NCBI GenBank assembly: GCA_037176725.1 | Contig: JAZBRS010000054.1 | Span: forward strand, 10,868,001 to 10,932,000 | Direction of reading: 5' to 3' | DNA: 64,000 bases | From: Posidonia oceanica | Lineage: Eukaryota; Streptophyta; Magnoliopsida; Alismatales; Posidoniaceae | In this document: in pieces, positions 55,796-64,000 of the stretch | Layout: every line of letters starts with the position of its first letter | Position numbering within the stretch: the stretch's first letter is position 1 | Program-made: the position numbers and the translations under genes | Notes under the pieces: model-generated | Database searches by the model: none | Told to the model about the DNA's origin: nothing | The model's input: the letters and a program-made list of their open reading frames with translations, nothing else

Positions 55796-58037
55796 TAGGA
55801 TATCATTCTTACCTTAGAGCTAATCTTGTTCCAAGATCAACTTCAAGGAATGGCATCTGTATATATTCCATATTTGCATTTCTAAGAGTTAATTAAGGAT
55901 AGGAAACTTTGAGGCGTCCTAAATTACATAACTAAGGATATTTAACACATATTCCAGATTTTTCATAATTTCTTTAAAAACATTACTTAATGTGAGTGTG
56001 CTAGTTATGGCAGAACTAACACTCTCATTCAACCCAAATTAGTGGTAGATTTGAGTATTTTAACTTAAAAAAATGTTTTTATCATTTTATGGAATTTTTG
56101 AGATTATTTCGGACTTTTAACACATATCTTTGGATTAATGTAAAAGACAGGAGTGAAACTACAAAAAACTCCCTCGTTGCATGTAGAACAAGAGACAAAT
56201 CTGGTTGCCAACCTCACTAGCAACGTGGATCGTCGCCGCCTGCAAAAGTGACGAGCATTCTAGAGATCTCTCACGTCATATTTTGTCATCCTGGTCTTTA
56301 ATATATTATATCGGATTTTTATAAAAAAATTTAATATTATTCCCATAACCATTAATATTTCTATGATTTTCCTAGCAATTGAATACTTGATATTCTAAGA
56401 TATATTATATAGGCTTTTAAAAATAGCAACTAATTCAGGAAAATTCTAGAAAGTGGATGACATTAATTTTAAAATAATATATTTTTATTTTGGTCAAAAA
56501 ACGAGATTTTAAATTAGTTATCAAATTTTTAAATGTTATAACTATATTTAATTCAAAGTAATATTTAAAAATAAAGATAAATCCAAAATATCTAAGTAGT
56601 TACTAATTTAGACTAAGTCCAAAATATCCATAAAACTGATTAACTTATCCCACGAAATTATAGAAAATATTTATTGTAAATATAAGTTACTTAATGAGTA
56701 AGCTTGTGTTTAAATTTAAAATTCCCTATAAATATTTTTTCGTTACGGAAAAAATTTAAAAATAAAGACTAGGTCTTAGACGATTTCTAGGTTCGTAACA
56801 AATTAGTTTGGGATTTAAATTTTAAATAATTTGAATTTTAATGCTCGACATCTATTGTAGCGGCGACTAAGTTAAATAGATTATTTTATTGCCCGTTAAT
56901 TGATTTTCCGCGCCTAGAAAAATAAAATATCTGTGGTTGTTGCCGCTACATGCGGTGACGACTTAAAATATTTGATTTTAAATTTTAAAAATTTAAATTT
57001 AGATTTAAAATTTAAATCTAAATAATATCTACTCATTTTACAACGAAATGATGTCGGAAATATTATATAAATAGACCCCTAGACCTCGAGTTAAGGATGA
57101 TGCTTTTTTTGATAAGAGAAAATGTGGGAAAAGAGAAATCTAGGCTTTGAGAATAAGACCTCTAAGTGCTAGTGTTGAGATTCTAAGAGATCCATAGCCT
57201 CATTCCATCAAATCTTTGAGTGAAAACCTAGATCTAGTAAGATTATGACCACTCTGAGTGAGACACGCCTTCAGAGCTTTGTCCGTGCCTCCGCTTTCTC
57301 ATCCTACACCACATCGCATCAAGGGTGAAGGGAGTATTTGTTCCAATCTCTCTCTTTTTTTAACATCATAACATTTCCTTAGATAGGACATTGCATTTGC
57401 ATGCGGGAAATCACCCCCAAGTTAGTATTATTTGCATTTATTTATGTTGTTTATCCTTTTCTGAGATTATTTACTACACCCATGAACTAATATAGATCTA
57501 TTTGTCTGTTTTGAAGGAATGAATACGCTACGTAATATGAGGACGCCGCTGGACGACATCCTACTATCAATCTAGTGAATTGAGGACCACATCCACATCT
57601 GTATCTCCCCAAAGGCATCTTGTCAGTCGGCACCTCAAATCAACAAGTGACGATCATAAGTATCGTCGATGAACGTGGAAACACTGACGTCACCATCAAC
57701 ACATCCCAAATCCACATTCTACAATAGCATTCTACTTTTATTGTTGTGAAGCGTGCTTTGGTTATTACCGGCATGGAGAGAGTTGTCATCAGTAAATTGC
57801 ATTTCATCTATGCCATATTGAATGGGATTTCTAGGCGGTTTAGTGTGCCCTATTTTGTGGGCAAATTTTTCTACCTGCATGGTTGTATTGCCAGGATCAT
57901 ATCTTGAGCTCTACTTGTCGGATTTTAATGAAACAAGATCATTGGATAGATAATTTGATAAACTTATACCATATAAAATTTTAGAATTTTTAGAGCCTAA
58001 TGGCTATGTTGTTTACTAGTTTCTTTTCAGTAGATTG
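55796..58037. other. AT-rich DNA with an LTR-like promoter segment
   Basis: Mostly unassigned AT-rich sequence. At 57062-57073 a good TATA box (attatataaata) is followed by a leader-like stretch to about 57380 (gagaataagacctct, then cacgccttcagagc). This is the kind of arrangement seen in Ty3/gypsy LTRs. No second copy of the putative LTR is evident in the window, so the call is weak. 57540-57960 contains short GC-richer, stop-filled frames without recognised motifs. Confidence 0.3.
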
Positions 58038-58530
58038 CACTACAAGAAAACTGGACTTTAGCTACGGCTAAATTCCATGGCTAATATTAAAAAAGCCGTG
58101 GTTAAATCAATTTAGCCAAAACTTTTAACCATAGCGGAGCCCGTGGTTAAAAGCTCGGTATCTAAATTTTAGCCACCGCTTAGGTTAGTTGTGGCTAATT
58201 TAGCCACGGTCTTTATCCGTGGCAACAAAGGTATTCTTGTCGCATCAAGATCCGTGGCCATGTCGTAGCTAATTTAGCCATGGTATTTTTCCGTGACTAT
58301 TTTGTGGCTAATTTAGGTACTGTATTTTCCATGGCTAATTTATGCACGGTATTTTTCCGTGGTTAATGTAGACACAGTATTTTTTTGTGGCCATTCTGTG
58401 ACTATTTAATCTATTTCTTTTTTATAAATTTCGTGGTTAATACCGTGGCCAAGGCCGTGGCGAAAATTAGCCACCATTATTACATGTAATGATGTTGTGG
58501 CTAAACCCATGGCTGAAGTTTTAGTATAAT
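58038..58530. mobile_element. CACTA-3 left end (partial)
   Basis: CACTACAAGAAAACTGG at 58038 is a standard CACTA terminus. For about 490 bp it is followed by copies of tagccgtggctaaatttagccacgg in both orientations, a subterminal array. No matching CTTGTAGTG end with a TTG duplication was found up to 64000. No transposase motifs were recognised either. It is either truncated or extends beyond the window. Confidence 0.8.
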
Positions 58531-60780
58531 TTCAGCATGTAATATAATTCATTTTCTTTTCATCACCTGTATTATAATATATAAAACAAACTAAATTATT
58601 TTCAAAATGAAGATCATATACTAATTTAATAACAAACTTCAAATTCACCAAAAGTAAAATATATTAATTTCATAATCTAGTACATCATGTTCTCATATTA
58701 ATGTATCAGTTACATGACTATTTTCAAAAGAAAATATAACTCAAATTTAAAATGTCTCAAGATTAATTGAATGAAATATCTAATTCAAACATTATCATCT
58801 GCATAGCTTGTAGAATTTGACTCCACATCATGATCATCATTAGCGTTAACACTTGTAGAAGCTTACAAAAAACAAGACTAATCATATAACAATATTAGAA
58901 TATAAACAACATAGGATATTTCATTAAAGTACATAATTCCACTGTTTCAATTTTAAAAAAAGAATTAAGTTTGGGGACACACAAAACAACGACGTTCATT
59001 AACATTATTAAACTATCATAAGAAATATGAAATGTATTGTATTCTTGAAATTTTGAGAATTAATTGGATTTCATAGAATCTTTAAAAATTCCAAAATATC
59101 ACTTTTAACTTGATTGATCAAGTTCCACTGTAAGAACTTATCAATGTCTAATTTGTATACAATTTGGAAGCATGCATCCATGTTATGCAACCATGACATT
59201 TATATGACTTAGTGGCTTGCATTTCGCAGGATGCAGAATGATCCCAAGCTTTTACTCAACGATGATGTACCATTCAGATCTCGCAGAGGCTTAAGGATAT
59301 TTGTTGATACAAGAATGTTGAACAATGCTACTCTCATGCCTCCACCGGCTAATTAAAGGGTGGCGCATATTGAATGCATCTCCCAAGAGAAGGGCTCCGG
59401 AGATGGCGTCCTACTTAACATTGCTGAATAGTTAAGTGCATCACTTTGGATCTATATGTTGGAATTGGGTGATTTTTTATTAATTGGATAGATCATTCCG
59501 TAGGCTTCAACCATGTATAATTTCATACATTTTGTTGCTCTTCTGGGGTGTTTTTTGTCAAAATTTCTATTGCAGATTCTATAAGTCCCGTAGATTTCAG
59601 AAATTTGAGCCTTGTGTTGCTTTGTCATTTCTAAGGAGGAAATGACTTGTTATGCATGGTTTGTTTGTGTTTGCTTGTTGTTGTTAAGTGGAATTTTCAA
59701 GATTTATTCTCATGCAAGGTTGTGGTTGGCTTTGCAAGCCAAGAGTGGTCAAAACTTCAACGAGGCATTGAGAAGGTTAGTGGTCGTTGCGTTCGATTGG
59801 ACATTTCGTTCAATTAGGTGTGTACTCAAACTAGTCTGTTGTGTTCATAGACTTAGTTTCATTTAGTTTAAATTAAATTGTTATACAAGTGTTGATTTTA
59901 TACGAAGCCTCATATTTTGGTGTTTCAAATGGTATTTTTATATGCAATGATATATGAAAAAGAAAAAGAGATTTCGGTTGATGTGTGTTACATTGTTTAC
60001 AATAATTATGAGAGTTGATACTTTGCATACAAATTTATATATAGAAATTGATGTTGGTTTTGGTACATTTTACCTTGTAGACGATTTTATGCGGTTTGAG
60101 TTTTTTCGAAGAAATTCCATAAAAGGTTTTGAATGGAAATGTATAAATTTTGAAAATGATATTTTTCTATGTCGAATATGTTTTGAACCATGATGCTGAG
60201 GAGTTGTGAGTTGGGACTTGGGGTCAAGAGAGAGACTCTAGGTGCTCGTGCACAGATCTGAAGCTGTGTGGTTCTGGAGTTTGTGTTGGCAGGACCAGGA
60301 GTGGTGGTAGCTACTCTAGGTGGTTCAGGCACGAATCTCGATGGTGTAGAGACTATGCATCCTGTGGTTTGGGACCAGAGCGTGATATGCATGTGCCTCA
60401 CTTCTGGTGACGTCTAATAGTGGACAATGGAGAGAGTCCTTCAAAGATGAGGGGTTCGAGACGGATGAACACCTCATAAGGTGGTTTGTTCGTGGCAGTG
60501 CAGTGTTCTTTGGGCGATTACTTGTGGCTAGTGTCGTTTACTTGGCGTCAGACAATACGACAGGTTTTCGATGAATATATTGGATTTTCCGTGTGGTTTT
60601 GTTTTCGAAAGGAAAGAAAATTATATGTATATGAAAAGTAAAAATGGATTTTTTGTGAGAAAACTTTGCAACACGTTTTCTTTCTATTAGTTTTGGCATA
60701 TTTGTTTTTAAGATTTTAGTGTAGTTAGACACATACTAGGTAATCTTTTTAGTGGTTGCTCATTTTTCTTGTTGATTTTT
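58531..60780. other. AT-rich DNA right of CACTA-3, unassigned
   Basis: The first ~600 bp could be the interior of CACTA-3. 59210-59430 has a GC-richer frame with DPKLLLNDDVPFRSRRG before a stop; I cannot identify it. The short ORFs at 59612, 59954 and 60087 lack domains. Confidence 0.3.
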
Positions 60781-60789
60781 TTTAAGATG

Positions 60790-61535
60790 GAGAGGTGGGC
60801 TCGAGAACTATCTATGACTGGCCCTCAGAATGGTCCCTCTGGTTATCGTGGGCGGAATGGAGCTACAACACTTCCAAACACTCCGCCACAGGGTTCACTC
60901 CCTTCGAAGTGGTCTACGTACGGACGCCCCCCACTGACACTACTCTCCTGTATACGTACCAGGAACCACCGAGGTAGCTGAAGTCGATAAGGTGTTGAGG
61001 GGTCATGAGGAGGTCATTCAACTGCTCAAGCACAACCTACTGTGGGCTCAAGAGCGCATGAAGTTGGGGACCTCGTCAACCTCAAGCTACTGCCGTATCG
61101 GCAAACCACTTTTGCTCGTTTATCCGTCCATAAACTTAGCCTGTGATACTACGGGCCTTACAAGGTTATCCGAAAGGTAGGACCAGTAGCTTACAAGCTA
61201 GAGCTACGTACCTAATGGGGCCTGGAACCAACCAGTATTTCATGTCTCCCAACTCAAGAAGAGGATTGGAAACTCGTCGGTGCAACCATCCCCACTCCCG
61301 GACAGCTTGATAGAGGAGCCGGAGCCGGAGCCGGAGCCTCGACAACCCATGACAGTGGTCGATCGAAGAATGGTCAAGAAGAAAAACAAGGCTATCAATG
61401 AACTTCTAATCTAATGGAAGGCTGCTCCCCCTGAAGGCACCACCTAGGTTCCATATCAAGACTTCGTTGCTGCATTTCCCAAATTCAACCTTGAGGACAA
61501 GGTCGTGCTTCAAGAGGTGGGCATTGATACGTGAC
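60790..61535 (+). pseudogene. Ty3/gypsy chromovirus integrase C-terminus and chromodomain, broken
   Basis: WLSWAEWSYNTSKHSATGFT and PFEVVYVRTPP are the end of the gypsy integrase core. In other frames come EVDKVLRGHEEVIQLLKHNL, VNLKLLPYRQTTFARLSVHK and YYGPYKVIRKVGPVAYKLEL. The chromodomain start follows (VVDRRMVKKKNKAINELLI, a stop, then WKAAPPEGT) and ends FPKFNLEDKVVLQEVGID. Chromodomains direct chromovirus integration to marked chromatin. Several frameshifts and stops exist, and reverse transcriptase and the integrase core proper are missing. Confidence 0.88.
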
Positions 61536-62290
61536 CAATGATTTTCCACCCCTCTAGAAGCCGCGACGAGATCATATCCGCAGGAGCTGGAGTTAGCCAG
61601 CCTGGAAAGCTAAGTTGCAGGGGAGAAAAATGGTCTATTGGGATCAGGAACTCCTGCATAGGAGGAGGCACCTGAAAACGACCACGTACTAGTTGCTACA
61701 GGGAATCCCACCAACAACTACAATTAATCAAATTGTTATTTTGTCCATTCTAGATGTAAGTTGGGCCGTAGGATCATTTAGTAATGTCTATCTAAGGCTG
61801 TAATCAAAGGATCCACTAGGGAAATCCAACGGCTATAGTTAACGATCCATTAGCTGGACCTTTATTTAATTCAATGAATGGTGAAAAGCAGGGTAGGCTG
61901 ATTTCACCCTCCCGGTCTCTCTTTCTCTCTGGTGCAACTCATCTCCTTCCCCATCTTCTCCGACCCTCCCCTATCATTCTCTATAACACTCCAGGAGTTC
62001 GGCACCACTCAAAGAGTGTCGTCCCCCCCCCCCCCCCCCCCCCCACCCTCAAAACCATAGCTCGACGAAGAGGAGGCCGATGCCAAGGAAGACCACTGGT
62101 GATCCGGGAACTTGCCTCCCGGGAACCCACTCCAAACCACCCATCCTCAGAGGCATGTATCAGATGTTGAACCTTGCTTCCTTCAAATTTTTCTTTGGTT
62201 TTGTTTTAACTTGGTCAATGTCAACATTTTCATGTATCTTTTTTTTCTTGGATATTCTTCCTTGTATCAATAGAAATAAAACCTAAAAAA
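61536..62290 (+). repeat. Probable chromovirus 3' region and LTR remnant
   Basis: Downstream of the chromodomain is the expected place for the purine tract and 3' LTR. A C22 run (62023-62044) and a leader-like stretch (cggtctctctttctctctgg) lie here. aaataaaacctaaaaaaa at about 62273 is polyadenylation-like. Without a 5' LTR the limits cannot be set. Confidence 0.4.
62023..62044. repeat. C22 homopolymer
   Basis: A run of 22 cytosines. It is mutation-prone, able to form secondary structure, and a place where assembly length may be wrong. Confidence 0.95.
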
Positions 62291-63346
62291 AAACTTTTAC
62301 AAAACCAACGCCATCAACTTAGAGAGTTTAATCCTGTTAACATAGAAACAGTCAAAAGTTAACCTAGCATTTCCCTAAGTCAAAGGAGGTCATATGATTG
62401 TTGGAAATATTGCAAATAAAACATGCATAGAAGCAATAATAGTATATATGATTAATATATCGACAAAGCACATAAACAAGATCCAGAATAATTCATGTGA
62501 ACAATGTCAAGGTATACCTTAACGTTTGCAAAAAAAACAATGCTAAGATACAAAATAGAGTAGAAGACAGTCTCTTATCTAATCAATTCATCCCTGATAC
62601 GATTTGCCTTAAGAAAATAGTGCCCCATACACTATTACGATGGGTTGCCGCTCTTTTCCCCAAAGTCCGAGCCTAGCCTACCTGATGCGTGTGCGTAGTC
62701 ATTCATACTATATACAAGCTCTTGTGAACAATTATTCTATAATTTCATAATAATAGGCTACATGAGACTTCACAAACTAAGTAGTATGAGACTAAAGGAA
62801 TAGTAGTGTCCTATAATTTCAAGTACATGGGATTTCCTCTAAATGTACACTTCCTCTTAAGTCTTGAAATTTTTGATTTATCAAGGTATTTAATATTAAT
62901 ATCAACTATTATCAATGGTATTATATGAACATAATTAATTAGGTCTTCATAAGCGTAATTAACTAGACTCAACTTAATGACTTAATTAAAATTATTTCCA
63001 ACAATGATCACATCCCAATGGTATCATTTGACCTTTGGTGCATTTACATGCATGGGACGTGGAGTGTTTCATCAAATGCTTACATTTGCTAGGTAAGTAC
63101 CACAACGTCTTGGAACACGCACCTCTGAAAACAACTCCATGCAATCCACGAGGATTAGATTTCTGAACTATTATTATTAAAAGAGTAATTTTTTTAACGG
63201 TATCTTCAACTATATCTGTTTTTTTTTACTTCAGTACCCTCAACTATAAACCAGTCACTCTGGTATCTTTAGTTATTATCGTTAGTTAATTTAATCATTC
63301 TACTAGGAAACGTTTGGTGAAAAAAAAAAGACAAAAATGTCCCCTA
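62291..63346. other. AT-rich intergenic DNA
   Basis: No gene or element recognised. Confidence 0.4.
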
Positions 63347-63348
63347 AA

Positions 63349-63752
63349 ATCACCACGGCTATCATCACCGAGAGGAGCCGAGAAGGTGAGTGAAAATAGA
63401 ATTGCCGCGGGGATCATCCCCCATTTCAGCTTTTACTTCAGCTTTTACATCACCGGGATCATTGTGGTAGAATTTAATGATTACCGTGGGGATCAATCCC
63501 CTTGAACAGAGAAAAGAGAGAGAGAGAAAAAAATCACAACGATCCCCCATTTCTTCTTCTACTTCTAGATGGTGGAGATCATTGTGTCATCAGCGATTCG
63601 AAGTTTGGCACCAATATTAATTCAACATGGAGGTGGGCTGTTGCTAAGCGTGTGCCAAGATCTGCAGTCCATGAAAGACGAGCTAGATAGCATGCGATCC
63701 TTCTTGAAGGGGATACCACGGCTATCATCACCAAGAGGAGCCGAGAAGGGGC
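63349..63752. repeat. ~38-bp direct repeats flanking the NLR-like piece
   Basis: accacggctatcatcacc(g/a)agaggagccgagaagg occurs at about 63350-63387 and again at about 63715-63751. The second copy joins the downstream coding frame. The first is followed by stop codons. Confidence 0.85.
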
Positions 63753-63766
63753 GAGCTCGAGTGTAG
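63569..63766 (+). pseudogene. NLR N-terminal coiled-coil (Rx_N) fragment
   Basis: MVEIIVSSAIRSLAPILIQH, then LLLSVCQDLQSMKDELDSMR and SFLKG, matches the start of CC-type NLR immune receptors (M-x-E-x-x-V-S..L..L..E..L..V..L..EL..M..FLK). After SFLKG the frame runs into the direct repeat and stops at 63764. No P-loop or other NLR part is seen before the window ends, so only about 48 residues of the family are present. The donor may be a truncated NLR or a fusion. Confidence 0.55.
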
Positions 63767-64000
63767 CAAGACTCGTGGCAACACTCAAGAACATGTCCAT
63801 GTCTGCGTCGGCTGGTAGGAAGGAGAGAATCCTCTTCGGGCTCTGGAACGCTAGTGAAGAACTCGTCAACGTCAAGGGGCTACTCTCCTTCTCGCTCCAA
63901 CGGATCGAATCGATGGCGGTGGAAGTACTCAAGATCCAGGCCGACATGGCAGAGGAGGACGTGCCATTCAATGTGTTCTTCCTCGTGGGCAGGGACAACC
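63703..64000 (+). CDS. GC-rich open frame at the window edge, possibly PMI1-like
   Basis: In the frame +1 to the NLR piece, the reading is open to the window end: TTAIITKRSREGASSSVARL, VATLKNMSMSASAGRKERI, WNASEELVNVKGLLSFSLQR and IESMAVEVLKIQADMAEEDV. The MAVEVLKIQADMAEEDVPF stretch resembles the EGLKIQ..M.DE..P segment of plant PLASTID MOVEMENT IMPAIRED1-type proteins. That is a weak resemblance from memory. It is partial because the gene continues past 64000. No ATG upstream in frame is obvious, so it may be an internal exon. Confidence 0.35.

Noticed and set aside
63579..63998. 139-residue minus-strand ORF
   Set aside because: It is the complement of the GC-rich plus-strand frame whose coiled-coil NLR start is recognisable. 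The minus reading is Ser/Leu-rich without motif.
1..64000. tRNA, rRNA or organellar DNA insertions
   Set aside because: No T-loop GGTTCGAATCC-type box with a matching acceptor stem and no rRNA or plastid wording was noticed by eye. tRNAscan or BLASTN would be decisive.

Overview
The window is nuclear DNA of a flowering plant. It is AT-rich and packed with plant transposon families (CACTA, Ty1/Copia, Ty3/gypsy chromovirus, plant L1-type LINE, MULE and Tourist-like elements). Intron-containing fragments of plant genes are present, and there is no bacterial-style gene organisation. The sequence does not let me name a species. It is best read as a transposon graveyard holding one convincing intact small gene, an IDA-like (IDL) abscission peptide precursor at 22520-22732, plus several broken host-gene pieces.

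Layout. 1-3640: repeat debris and a MULE-like element (about 1849-3478) with long degenerate inverted ends and an internal gene-like, low-complexity segment. 3737-14035: a complete CACTA element (CACTA-1; AGA target duplication, 23-bp perfect termini) with a decayed TNP2 transposase and a second transposon ORF, both on the minus strand. 14113-20391: a complete Copia element (Copia-1; CTTAT duplication). CACTA-1 and Copia-1 sit in one older repeat, 77 bp apart in the original sequence. 20397-26115: low-copy DNA with the IDL gene and a TED6/TED7-like pseudogene. 26121-31651: Copia-2 (198-bp LTRs, ATGGT duplication), itself split by an 883-bp solo LTR of Ty3/gypsy type.

33696-35473: a Tourist-like MITE, more copies of the old repeat and a Mutator-type MITE. 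36097-37057: the last two exons of a conserved plant gene on the minus strand, broken by a poly(A)-only retro-insertion. About 37174-48200: a plant LINE whose 3' end is triplicated in 580-bp units. The first unit is interrupted by a second CACTA (CACTA-2, 40976-46427) with no visible transposase. CACTA-2 carries exons of an SGT/SGTA-type TPR co-chaperone gene and of an LRR receptor-kinase gene, so it is a gene-capturing (Pack-) CACTA.

48200-64000: AT-rich DNA with a MULE transposase pseudogene (52647-54350), an unidentified ORF (55463-55795), the left end of a third CACTA (58038), the integrase C-terminus and chromodomain of a chromovirus (60790-61535), and at the right edge an NLR coiled-coil start running into an unrelated GC-rich reading frame.

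No host metabolic pathway or gene cluster is encoded here. What links the parts is the order of nested insertions, which target-site duplications and an internal empty site let one read directly. I found no tRNA, rRNA or CRISPR array.
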